Assembly (NCBI GenBank): GCA_946480125.1
Contig: CAMLIY010000050.1
Span: 1-15,676, forward strand
From: an uncultured Asticcacaulis sp.
GTDB taxonomy: Bacteria > Pseudomonadota > Alphaproteobacteria > Caulobacterales > Caulobacteraceae
Reading direction: 5' to 3'
Length of the DNA stretch: 15,676 bases
Under the pieces are notes generated by a model that saw only the letters and a program-made list of their open reading frames with translations, was not told the origin of the DNA and ran no database searches. Shown piece after piece: positions 1-7,679 of this stretch (position 1 is its first letter; every line of letters begins with the position of its first letter). A program made the position numbers and the translations under genes.

Positions 1-198
1 CCGCCCCCCCCCCGGCCCCCCGCGGCCCCGCCCCCGCCCCGGCGCCCCCCGGCGCCCCCCCGGCCCCCCCCCCCCCCCCCCGGGGGCGGCCCGGGCCCCG
101 GGGGGGCCCCCGGGGCGGGGGGGGGCGGCCCCCCCCCCCCCCCCTGGGGTGCCCCCCGGGGGCCCCCCCCCCCCCCGGGGGGGGGGGGGGGGGCCCCC
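1..198. other. Low-complexity G/C homopolymer tract, probable artefact
   Basis: This stretch consists of alternating runs of C and G, several longer than 10 bases. It has only two T residues (145 and 150) and no A until 199. No reading frame, promoter or known repeat is visible. Ordinary sequence resumes abruptly after a small perfect hairpin at 197-218. Long poly-G/poly-C blocks at a contig edge are typical of failed base calling (for example, dark cycles read as G in two-colour Illumina chemistry, with the reverse complement read as C). I treat it as unreliable sequence rather than biology. Confidence 0.85.
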
Positions 199-218
199 AC
201 GACGCGCTTGCGTCGTGG
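197..218 (-). terminator. Hairpin 3' of beta-mannosidase gene, possible terminator
   Basis: The arms at 197-205 and 210-218 pair perfectly over 9 bp around a GCTT loop. The hairpin lies about 32 nt past the stop codon of the beta-mannosidase gene as read on the minus strand. That is a normal place for an intrinsic terminator of the leftward operon. The expected U-tract cannot be seen, because the bases beyond the hairpin are the unreliable G/C tract. The stem is seen directly; the terminator role is inferred. Confidence 0.35.
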
Positions 219-249
219 TGGTGGGGTGTCTTACTTTCTTATTCATCGA

Positions 250-2886
250 TTACCCCTCATACGGCGTGGCGGAACCGAAATAAGACCGCACCTTAAGCGT
301 CTTTTTCAATTGCCCTAAAGACACATTGGTCGTGATGTGAATGGTCGCCCTTTCACCGCCCGCCAGATCAAAACTGTTATCCGACAAGTCAGCCTTCAGC
401 CCGCCGACATCGATCCAGACGCCGCGCGCTGCGGCAGTGGCGGACACCGTCACATCATATCCGCCAGCCGCCGGCGTGATGACCGCCTTCAGCTTCGGAT
501 CGGTCCAGGCAATATCCTTGGTGGCGCCGATGTAGTTGAAGACCTTGGCCACCACGGCATCGCCATCGAGCAGTTCCAGCTCGACCTGGCGGGAACCGGC
601 ATCCCCGCCGGCCAGCAGGTCCGCATCCCTGAACTGGCCGATCGATGGGCTCGAAAGCGGCGCCACCGTCAAGGCGCCCGTCTTTTCGCTCAACACCTGG
701 CCCGACAGATCACGCACGCGCAGGCGCCAGTTGAGCGCCTTTTCCGTCGTCAGATCGGACAAGACATGCGCCTCCATCGCGCCCTCCTTATGGATCAGGC
801 TGACCGTCAGCGGCGCATAGAACCGCTTCGCGTGAAATTGCAGCGCCTTCCAGCGGCCGTAATAATCGACACTGGCCCAGGAAGCCCCCGGCCAGACATC
901 ATTGAGCTGCCAGTACATCGACCCCATGGTTTGCGGACGGGCAGCGCGCAGATGGGTGGCCGCCAGTTCGATGCCGTCGGCCTGCATCAACTGGCTGAGA
1001 TAGACGAAATCGGCGAAGGTTTTCGGCTCACCGTAATTATTGTGGATATAGAGCAGCAGGCGTTTGTTGCCATTGCCCTTGTCGTACTTCTGATGGCCAC
1101 GCATGACCGGGCTTTCCGGCTGCATATCCTTTTCGGACGCGAAGGCCTTGATCGTGGCCATGTCCGGGAAGGATTGCAGGCCGTATTCGCTCATGAAACG
1201 CGGCGTGACGTTGAGATATTCCTCAACCGGCTTGCCGCCCCAGACCTTCCAGTAATGGCGGTCGCCATCATTATCCTGATCAGCCGCGCCGTCATAGTCG
1301 GTCGAAGGCGATGACGCCCAATAGGGCGTGCCTGGTGCGTTCTGATCGACCGCGCCACGCAGCACCTGGTCGAACATCCGCACCATGCCAATGACGATCT
1401 TGTCGCGTTCTTCCGGTGAAACGCCTGTTTTCAGCGCATCGGTGCCGGCGCCCCAGTTTTCCCAGTCGGTCTGGACTTCATTATTGCCGGCCCACAGCAC
1501 GATGGAGGGATGATTGCGCAGGCGCTTCACCTGCTCCACCGCCTCGATGCGCGTGCTTTCGCGGAAATCGCGGTCATAGGGGATGATGGCGCCGCCGAAC
1601 ATGAAGTCCTGCCAGATCATCAGGCCCAGTTCGTCGGCCTTGTCATAGACGTGATCGTCCTGATAGGTGCCGCCGCCCCAGATGCGCAGGATGTTCATAT
1701 TGGCGTCGACCGCCGATTGCAGCATACGGTCCTGCTCGGCCGCCGTCACACGCGTCGGGAACATATCGAACGGAATCAGGTTGGCGCCCTTGGCGAAGAT
1801 CGGCACGCCATTAATGACGATTTCGAAGCTTTTGCCCCACTGGTCTTTTTCGCGGCGAATCTCCGTGGTGCGCAGGCCGATCTTGCGCGTCCATTCGCCG
1901 ATGACATCGCCGCCTTGTGTCACCGTCGCTTTAACGGTGTAGAGGTTCGGCTTGCCATAGCCCGCCGGCCACCAGCGTTGCGGGTTCTTGATCTGCACCG
2001 GCACACTGACCGGATTGCTGCCGACGAACAGAGACATATCCTGGGTCACGGTCTGGCTCGTACCATCCGGCGCGGTAATATCGACACGCACCTGCGCGGG
2101 CGTCACCGCGCTCGACTGGATATCGACTACCGCACTGACTGCTGCCACCTGATCATCGAGATGGACCTGCGCGACATGGAAGTCTTGCACGCGGGCCTCA
2201 TCCCAGGCCTCGATCTTCACCGGCTTCCAGATACCGAGCGTGACGATGCGCGGGCCCCAGTCCCAGCCATACTGATAGCCGGCCTTGCGCACATAGGTCG
2301 AGGAATTGCGGCCAAGCGGCTCGTCACCCCACATCGAATCATAGGCGCCTGGCATGACATAGGGCATGTCGGCGACCAGCGGCTTCATCTTCTTCAGGGG
2401 TGATTGCAGACTGACTTCGATAATATTCACACCGGGCTTCAGCAGGGCCTTCACATCGGCGCGCCAGGTGCGGAACATATTGTCGGTATTGAGAATTTGT
2501 GTACCGTTGACCGTCACTGTGGCGAAGGTGTCGAGGCCCTCGAAGACCAGTTCGACATGGTTGCGCGAAAGGGTCTCAGGCGAAACCGTCACCTCGGTGC
2601 GGTATTGCCAGTCCGACAGGCCCACCCACTGCACTTTGCCTTCATTATCGCCCATATACGGGTCAGGCAGCTTCTGCAACGCCATCAGGTCGGTCTGGGC
2701 CGTACCCGGTACAGTGGCCTTCTGCCAGCCGGCAAGGTCCGGGTGTGCCGCCGAATCTTCCGGTGACAGGCGAAATTTCCAGTTCTGATCCACAACCTGC
2801 ACAGTTGGCGCGGCCGCGAAAGCACTGCCCGCCATGAAAAACAGGGCCGTCGTAACGGCCAGCCCGCGCAGGGTGAATTTCAGCAT
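250..2886 (-). CDS. Exported GH2 beta-mannosidase
   Basis: An 878-aa glycoside hydrolase of family 2, of the beta-mannosidase type (EC 3.2.1.25), which releases terminal beta-linked mannose from oligosaccharides. A Sec signal peptide (basic MLKFTLR start, hydrophobic stretch, AFA cleavage site near residue 24) directs it to the periplasm or beyond. The N-terminal jelly-roll sugar-binding domain (about 30-225) includes the beta-mannosidase-typical YGWDWGP motif (206-212). An Ig-like domain and a TIM barrel (from about 355) follow, with the WGGG...WQDFMF segment at 403-430. The predicted acid/base is E470 in the GNNE motif and the nucleophile is E567 in SEYG. C-terminal Ig-like domains complete a length normal for the family. 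GGAG at 2893-2896 supports the start. It lies 54 nt downstream of the fucosidase gene, so the two are probably co-transcribed. Family and activity class are secure. The natural substrate (N-glycan core versus mannan) is inferred from the neighbours. Confidence 0.93.
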   Translation of the reverse strand: MLKFTLRGLAVTTALFFMAGSAFAAAPTVQVVDQNWKFRLSPEDSAAHPDLAGWQKATVPGTAQTDLMALQKLPDPYMGDNEGKVQWVGLSDWQYRTEVTVSPETLSRNHVELVFEGLDTFATVTVNGTQILNTDNMFRTWRADVKALLKPGVNIIEVSLQSPLKKMKPLVADMPYVMPGAYDSMWGDEPLGRNSSTYVRKAGYQYGWDWGPRIVTLGIWKPVKIEAWDEARVQDFHVAQVHLDDQVAAVSAVVDIQSSAVTPAQVRVDITAPDGTSQTVTQDMSLFVGSNPVSVPVQIKNPQRWWPAGYGKPNLYTVKATVTQGGDVIGEWTRKIGLRTTEIRREKDQWGKSFEIVINGVPIFAKGANLIPFDMFPTRVTAAEQDRMLQSAVDANMNILRIWGGGTYQDDHVYDKADELGLMIWQDFMFGGAIIPYDRDFRESTRIEAVEQVKRLRNHPSIVLWAGNNEVQTDWENWGAGTDALKTGVSPEERDKIVIGMVRMFDQVLRGAVDQNAPGTPYWASSPSTDYDGAADQDNDGDRHYWKVWGGKPVEEYLNVTPRFMSEYGLQSFPDMATIKAFASEKDMQPESPVMRGHQKYDKGNGNKRLLLYIHNNYGEPKTFADFVYLSQLMQADGIELAATHLRAARPQTMGSMYWQLNDVWPGASWASVDYYGRWKALQFHAKRFYAPLTVSLIHKEGAMEAHVLSDLTTEKALNWRLRVRDLSGQVLSEKTGALTVAPLSSPSIGQFRDADLLAGGDAGSRQVELELLDGDAVVAKVFNYIGATKDIAWTDPKLKAVITPAAGGYDVTVSATAAARGVWIDVGGLKADLSDNSFDLAGGERATIHITTNVSLGQLKKTLKVRSYFGSATPYEG

Positions 2887-2940
2887 GTCTTACTCCGGTT
2901 CGTCTGGTTTGGCCGGCGTTCCGGCACGAAAGCGCATTCG

Positions 2941-4557
2941 TTACGTCTCGATGCGCCACACATAGGCTAGCTGGTCGGGCGCACCGGCCGGCAGTTTGAT
3001 TGTCAGCCCCTGGGCCGTCTGGCGGAAAGTCACCGGCGTCTGCGTACCCAGCAGCGAGACCTTTTTCACCGGATAATCACGACCAATCGAGGCGATCGTC
3101 ACCTCCCCGTCTGGCCGCGCCAGTTCTATGGCATGGAGCACACCGTCATTGACGGTGAAGCGGAAATCCTGCGCCGTATAGGCCTTGGCCTTGCTTTCGG
3201 CAAAAGTGCCCGACGCCGTTTCAGTCGGGCCTTCCCCAAAGATGATCCAGGGGCGTGTGCCGTAGATGGCCTCGCCATTGATCTTCAGCCATTCGCCCAT
3301 TTTCAGCAGGGTATCGCGCGCCGCCTCAGGGATACGCCCGTCGGCATGCGGTCCGACATTGAGCAGCAGATTGCCGTTTTTGGAGACGACATCTGCCATC
3401 AGATGGATCAGCTGTTCGGGCGATTTGTAGGTATCGTTTTCAATATAGCCCCAGGCCTTGTCACTGATCGAAGTGCAGGTCTGCCAGACATCTTGGCGAA
3501 TGCCGGGCGCCTGACCGCGCTCGATATCCAGCACGCCGGCGCCATCGGCGAATTCGCCAAGCTTGTAATTGACGATAGCCGATCCGCCCTCTTTCGCCGC
3601 CTTGTTATAATACCAGGCGAGGAATTTCGGCAGGGTATTGCGAAAGGATGGCTGGCCGATCCACCAGTCGAAATAGACGAGATCAGGGTCGTAAGCGGAG
3701 ACCAGTTCGGCCTGACGCGCCAGCCAGTCATCGAGCCAGGCCTGCGACACATGGGTGTAGTCGCCAAACAGATCCTGATCATCCTTGCCGGACAGGCGAT
3801 CCTGGGCCGGACCATATAGACCCGCATTGACCGGATCGGAAACATCGGAAGGGAACTTGCGGCCACCATCAAAAAACCAGTCATGTTCGGCGCGGTGCGA
3901 GGACAGGGCGAAATGCAGGCCCTTCGCCTTCACCGCCGTCTTGATCTCACCCAGAAGATCGCGCTTCGGCCCCATCCTGACGGCGGTGTAGTCCGACAGA
4001 TGGCTGTCATACATCGAGAAGCCGTCATGGTGCTCGGCCACGGGCACGACATAGCGCGCACCGGCATCGGCAAAGAGCTGCGCCCAAACGTTCGGATCAA
4101 AGGCGGAGGCGGTGAATTGCGGGATGAAATCCTTGTAGCCGAATTGTGTATGCGGCCCATAGGTCTGGATATGATGTTCGTATTCCGGGCTGCCCTGAAT
4201 ATACATATTGCGCGAGTACCATTCGCCGCCAAACGCCGGTATGGAATAAAGGCCCCAATGGATAAAGATGCCGAACTTGGCGTCTGCATACCATTTTGGC
4301 GTCTGGTAATTCTGTAGAGATGCCCAATCGGCACGGAATGGTCCGTCACTATCGCCTTTTTCGACGGCGGCCAGCCAGCGCTTGCGTTCGGGGACGTATT
4401 TCTGGGTGGCCTTCAGCCACTGTGCGTCACGCTCATCGGGCGTGGTATTGTCATTAGAAGCGGCGTAAGCCGGCCCGGTCAGACCGAGTGCGACACCAAG
4501 CCCTGCCCCTCCCAGCAACAATCCACGGCGCGACAGCAGGGTGTGTTTGACGGGCAT
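2941..4557 (-). CDS. Tat-exported GH29 alpha-L-fucosidase
   Basis: A 538-aa glycoside hydrolase of family 29, a retaining alpha-L-fucosidase (EC 3.2.1.51 or 3.2.1.111 class), which removes fucose from glycan branches or cores. The N-terminus has a twin-arginine signal (SRRGLL at 9-14, hydrophobic run, AYA cleavage near 32), so export of the folded protein is expected. GH29 signatures are FGIFIHWGLYS (95-105), EHHDGF (175-180) and YFDWW (295-299). D297 in the last is the predicted nucleophile. The NGNLLLNVGP segment with a short beta domain lies towards the C-terminus. I chose the start at 4557 because GGAG sits 6 nt upstream and it places the Tat signal at the N-terminus. The frame stays open to 4893, but that extension overlaps the receptor gene and runs through hairpin-rich spacer. 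It lies between the receptor and the beta-mannosidase genes on the same strand, which fits a shared role in glycan breakdown. Linkage specificity cannot be read from sequence alone. Confidence 0.93.
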   Translation of the reverse strand: MPVKHTLLSRRGLLLGGAGLGVALGLTGPAYAASNDNTTPDERDAQWLKATQKYVPERKRWLAAVEKGDSDGPFRADWASLQNYQTPKWYADAKFGIFIHWGLYSIPAFGGEWYSRNMYIQGSPEYEHHIQTYGPHTQFGYKDFIPQFTASAFDPNVWAQLFADAGARYVVPVAEHHDGFSMYDSHLSDYTAVRMGPKRDLLGEIKTAVKAKGLHFALSSHRAEHDWFFDGGRKFPSDVSDPVNAGLYGPAQDRLSGKDDQDLFGDYTHVSQAWLDDWLARQAELVSAYDPDLVYFDWWIGQPSFRNTLPKFLAWYYNKAAKEGGSAIVNYKLGEFADGAGVLDIERGQAPGIRQDVWQTCTSISDKAWGYIENDTYKSPEQLIHLMADVVSKNGNLLLNVGPHADGRIPEAARDTLLKMGEWLKINGEAIYGTRPWIIFGEGPTETASGTFAESKAKAYTAQDFRFTVNDGVLHAIELARPDGEVTIASIGRDYPVKKVSLLGTQTPVTFRQTAQGLTIKLPAGAPDQLAYVWRIET

Positions 4558-4597
4558 GGCGATCTCCGGCAGGCAATCAGAACAAGGTAACATATGC

Positions 4598-4647
4598 TGC
4601 GAAGCATTCGAAGCGCCGGAGAATGCCCGGTCTTCGAATGCAGCGCA
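4598..4647 (-). repeat. Inverted repeat upstream of fucosidase gene
   Basis: The arms GCATTCGAAG (4604-4613) and CTTCGAATGC (4632-4641) are perfect complements over 10 bp. A further 4-bp pair (4598-4601 with 4644-4647) lies across a 2x2 internal loop. The loop holds a CCGG pair at 4616-4619 and 4627-4630 that could extend the stem. The repeat sits 41 nt upstream of the fucosidase start codon, so it would fold in the leader of that gene. Confidence 0.6.
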
Positions 4648-4766
4648 ATGTTCCGGAGGGCCGGAGCCTTCATGATCCGGCGACACACACAAGAGCCGGA
4701 ACAGCCGGACAGGAACACTTTCGTCGTTCAGGGAGGGAACCGACGCGGCCTGTCCGGCCGGTAAGG

Positions 4767-4788
4767 CGGTTCGGAAAGGGCCGAACCG
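4767..4788 (-). repeat. 8-bp perfect hairpin in receptor/fucosidase spacer
   Basis: CGGTTCGG (4767-4774) and CCGAACCG (4781-4788) form a perfect 8-bp stem with a 6-nt loop. On the minus strand it follows directly behind the larger hairpin at the receptor stop codon. There is no U-tract after it, so a classical intrinsic terminator is unlikely. Confidence 0.55.
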
Positions 4789-4792
4789 GAAC

Positions 4793-4839
4793 ATGACTCT
4801 CTCCCTGATCTCGCAAACCGGATCAGGGAGAGCGGTCAT
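4793..4839 (-). terminator. Strong hairpin at receptor stop codon, attenuator or stabiliser
   Basis: The arms at 4799-4810 and 4821-4832 (CTCTCCCTGATC and its complement) pair perfectly over 12 bp with a 10-nt loop. ATGAC/GTCAT (4793-4797 with 4835-4839) adds an outer 5-bp pairing. The stem begins at the last base of the receptor stop codon on the minus strand. No T-run follows on that strand, so rather than a full intrinsic terminator it may be a 3' mRNA stabiliser or partial terminator. Such an element would keep receptor transcript in excess over the downstream hydrolases. The stem is certain; the function is inferred. Confidence 0.5.
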
Positions 4840-7679
4840 TACTGCATCTTGTAGGTCACGCCGAAGGTAATGCGGGTGCCATACTTGCTCCACGACAGCG
4901 GCAGGCCGCCCGTCGTGTAAGGGTGTTGCAGATTATCAAGCAGGTTCTGCGCCGACACGTTGAACGACAGGTGGTCATTCACATTGTACGAAGCAGAGGC
5001 ATCGAGTTGGCCCCAGCCATCCACATAGGTCGGCGGCGTAATGTCGCTGCCGAGCGAAGTATTGTACTTGCTGCGGTAGGTGTAGGAAATACGCGCCTGG
5101 ATCGGCCCCTTTTCATAATAGGGCGACACGGTATAGCTCCAGCGAGACAGGTAAGGCATGGGCAATTTGCCGCCGCCGGTGTTGTACTCGTCGGTGTAGC
5201 TGCCATACTGCTGATCGAGGAAGGTCGCATTGGCCTGGATACCGAAGCCAAACCACAGGTCGCCCTGATAACCGACGGAAATGCCGGGGATCTTGGCATT
5301 GCTGCCGTTGAAGGGCGCGTAGATCAGCATGTTTTCGACGCGGTTACATTCGCGGTCAACCGTACCCAGGCAGTAGTCCAGGGCAGTTTCGGGCAGGGTC
5401 ACGTCGATGAAGGTGTATTTCTTGACGATATACGACTCGACATCCTTATAGATCAGATCGACGTTGAACAGGCTGTTCGGGCCGAAATACCATTCGTAAG
5501 ACGCGCTGTAGTTGGTAGCGCGGTACGGCTGGAGATCCGGATTGCCGCCGGTGCCGCAGAAATGGTTGTTGGCGTTGGAGCAGAAACGATCGAGGCTGTA
5601 TTCGACCTGACCGGACATATCGGCGAAGGTCGGACGCGACATAACCTTACCCGCCGACAAACGGATCATCATGTTATCGGTCAGATCATAGGCCGCGTTG
5701 AACGACGGCAGAACATCATCATAGCTCTTGTTGAGCGTGATCATTTCTTCTTCGTACGGATAGTAGTCCATGGTCGAGCGATAGGTTTGCTCGTTTTGCG
5801 TCTTGGCATAGCGAATGCCAAAATCACCATGCCACTTGCCTGAGCGGAAATTGGCCTGGACATAGGCGGCGTCGGTCTTTTCCGAAGTGTCCCAGAAATT
5901 GCCGGCGTCACGATAGTCACCCGCAGCATTGCCGGCGCTCTTGTTGGCGATCGAGTAATCCATCACGGCCTGCTGCGTCATGGAGACATAGGACAGCAGA
6001 TCACCGCTGGCGCCCAGACCATCGACCAGGTCGGGGTCACTCAGATTGGTGTCGAAATCGGCCATGGTGCCGGTGACATCAAACACCGTGTTGAAGAAGT
6101 GCGGCTTGTTGATGTTTTCGTGCTTCTGATACCTGTAACCGAACAGGATTTCGTTGACCGGACCCCATTCCACTTCGCGCTTGAAGTCGAACTTGGCGTA
6201 ATCGATCTGGTCGGTCGTGACCGCCGTCTTCACGAAACCGGCCTGATCGCCGATCTTGCGGGTGGCGAAAAGCGTCGGGTCGGAGGCTGGCTTGTCGAGG
6301 TTCAGGGATATGCCGTCCGGGCTCATGGCCCAGCTGCCGGAATCGGTGCCATAGAAGCTCAGATAGTATTCCGGGTCGGAGCCCCCCGTCGCCTTGGTCG
6401 TGCCGACATTGGCTTCGACCGTCCACATGCCCGGTGTCCACTTGCCTTGCAGGTTGTAGCTGCTGGTATTGAGCATGGAGCGCTTGTAGTATTCGTCCAT
6501 GCGTACGGCAAAATTACCCTCGCCGCCGGTCACGCCCGCTTCATTGGTGGTGACGGACGACATCTTGGTCTGATACAGGTTGTTGCCGTTGATGTCCTTC
6601 AGCACGTTGCCTTTGGCATCGCGCGTGTAATAGGGATTGGTTTCATTCCAGTTGACGCTCAGATCGGTTTCAAAGGTCTGTTGATAGCTGGAATAGTCGC
6701 TGTTGATGCGCGTCCCGGTCAGATTGAATTCCAGGTCATCGCTCGGCTTGAACTGCAAGGCCAGTTGATAGGTCTTGCGCTCACGGTTTTCCAGGCCCGA
6801 TGACAGGGAGATATAGGTCGGCACCAGCATATCGCCGGTAAGCGCCGGGCCGCTGGTAACGGTCGGCAGGGCTGATGTATTGGTGAAGTTACCGTCATCG
6901 TCACAAGCCGCGCTGCCACCCGTCGGGCCGCCCCAGTTGGCGGCGCTACAGACCGACTGATAAGACGCGCCGATCGAGCCGCTGCCCAGAACCGACTTGT
7001 TGTAGTCATAGCTGAACAGCAAGCCAAAGCGGCCGCTGTCGTCCTTCGTGCTGTAGAAAACGGAGTAACGCGGATCTTTTTCCTTGTTACGCTCGTTGAT
7101 ATTATAGTTGTAATTGATGGTGAAGGTGTTCTTCGGCAAAGACAGCGGACGGCGCGAATTGACGATGACCGAACCGCCGATGCCGCCTTCTTCGAGGCGC
7201 GCTTCGGTGGTCTTATAGACCTCGACATTGCCGATCAGTTCCGGCGCCAGGTTGGAGAAGTTGAAGCTGCGGCCGTTATCGTGATCGCTGGCGCCGGAAT
7301 CGGCAGTCGCCAGCGGATTGCCGTTCAGAGACACATTGATCAGGCGCGAATCGATGCCGTTGATGGCGATCTTCTCACCTTCGCCGCCATTTGAGCGGTC
7401 AACCGTGATGCCCGGCAGGCGCGACAGCGATTCAGCGACGTTTACGTCAGGGAACTTGCTGACGTCCTCAGCCGTGATGACATCGATGTGCGCAGAGGCG
7501 CGGCGCTTCACATTGAGCGACTTTTGCAGGCTCTTGCGCACGCCGACGACGATGACTTCCTGCGGCGAGCCGGCATCAGCGGTCGCGGCAGGCGCCGTGG
7601 TGTCCTGGGCGTATGCGCCGCCCGATATCAATACACCCGTAAGGGCCGTAGTGATCAATGCATATGATTTTAACTTCAT
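4839..7679 (-). CDS. TonB-dependent outer-membrane receptor (Xanthomonas/Caulobacter type)
   Basis: A 946-aa TonB-dependent receptor, an outer-membrane beta-barrel that imports substrates using TonB/ExbBD energy. A Sec signal peptide (cleavage after AYA near 24) is followed by a TonB box (EVIVVG, 41-46). The plug domain runs from about 50 to 178 (ITAEDVSKFPDVNVAESL...GGIGGSV), and the remainder is barrel with large loops. Sequence style matches the carbohydrate-associated Xanth-Caul class. Several loop cysteines come in pairs (for example around CSNANNHFC and YCLGTVDREC), probably as loop disulfides. The protein ends in TYKMQ rather than the usual terminal aromatic residue. A GGAG element at 7689-7692, about 9 nt from the start, and a small hairpin (7697-7711) lie in its leader. 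It is the first gene of the leftward set with the GH29 and GH2 enzymes, which suggests uptake of oligosaccharides they act on or release. The family is secure; the substrate is inferred. Confidence 0.94.
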   Translation of the reverse strand: MKLKSYALITTALTGVLISGGAYAQDTTAPAATADAGSPQEVIVVGVRKSLQKSLNVKRRASAHIDVITAEDVSKFPDVNVAESLSRLPGITVDRSNGGEGEKIAINGIDSRLINVSLNGNPLATADSGASDHDNGRSFNFSNLAPELIGNVEVYKTTEARLEEGGIGGSVIVNSRRPLSLPKNTFTINYNYNINERNKEKDPRYSVFYSTKDDSGRFGLLFSYDYNKSVLGSGSIGASYQSVCSAANWGGPTGGSAACDDDGNFTNTSALPTVTSGPALTGDMLVPTYISLSSGLENRERKTYQLALQFKPSDDLEFNLTGTRINSDYSSYQQTFETDLSVNWNETNPYYTRDAKGNVLKDINGNNLYQTKMSSVTTNEAGVTGGEGNFAVRMDEYYKRSMLNTSSYNLQGKWTPGMWTVEANVGTTKATGGSDPEYYLSFYGTDSGSWAMSPDGISLNLDKPASDPTLFATRKIGDQAGFVKTAVTTDQIDYAKFDFKREVEWGPVNEILFGYRYQKHENINKPHFFNTVFDVTGTMADFDTNLSDPDLVDGLGASGDLLSYVSMTQQAVMDYSIANKSAGNAAGDYRDAGNFWDTSEKTDAAYVQANFRSGKWHGDFGIRYAKTQNEQTYRSTMDYYPYEEEMITLNKSYDDVLPSFNAAYDLTDNMMIRLSAGKVMSRPTFADMSGQVEYSLDRFCSNANNHFCGTGGNPDLQPYRATNYSASYEWYFGPNSLFNVDLIYKDVESYIVKKYTFIDVTLPETALDYCLGTVDRECNRVENMLIYAPFNGSNAKIPGISVGYQGDLWFGFGIQANATFLDQQYGSYTDEYNTGGGKLPMPYLSRWSYTVSPYYEKGPIQARISYTYRSKYNTSLGSDITPPTYVDGWGQLDASASYNVNDHLSFNVSAQNLLDNLQHPYTTGGLPLSWSKYGTRITFGVTYKMQ

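Larger units (their letters stand above)
4558..4838 (-). other. Structured spacer between receptor and hydrolase genes
   Basis: This 281-nt gap in the leftward gene set holds no convincing gene. It contains three separate inverted repeats (listed individually) and twelve CCGG tetramers, many in the context CCGGA or TCCGG. That is far more than chance would give over this length. The RNA would be highly structured between the receptor stop codon and the fucosidase ribosome-binding site. It could separate or adjust expression of the abundant receptor and the downstream enzymes by RNA processing, stabilisation or partial termination. The repeats are seen directly; the regulatory role is inference. 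No clear promoter hexamers stand out. Confidence 0.6.

Noticed and set aside
1..198. G-quadruplex or telomere-like function for the G/C tract.
   Set aside because: The runs are irregular homopolymers on both strands with no repeat unit and look like failed base calling.
337..2403. Long plus-strand open frames opposite the beta-mannosidase gene.
   Set aside because: They mirror the codon structure of a clear GH2 gene and have no recognisable domains or ribosome-binding sites.
4558..4893. N-terminal extension of the fucosidase frame by 112 codons to 4893.
   Set aside because: It overlaps the receptor gene, runs through the hairpin-rich spacer, would bury the Tat signal, and the internal start at 4557 has a good GGAG.
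4923..6803. Plus-strand open frames of 234-306 codons opposite the receptor gene.
   Set aside because: They are antisense shadows of a well-supported receptor; the encoded sequences are low in recognisable structure.
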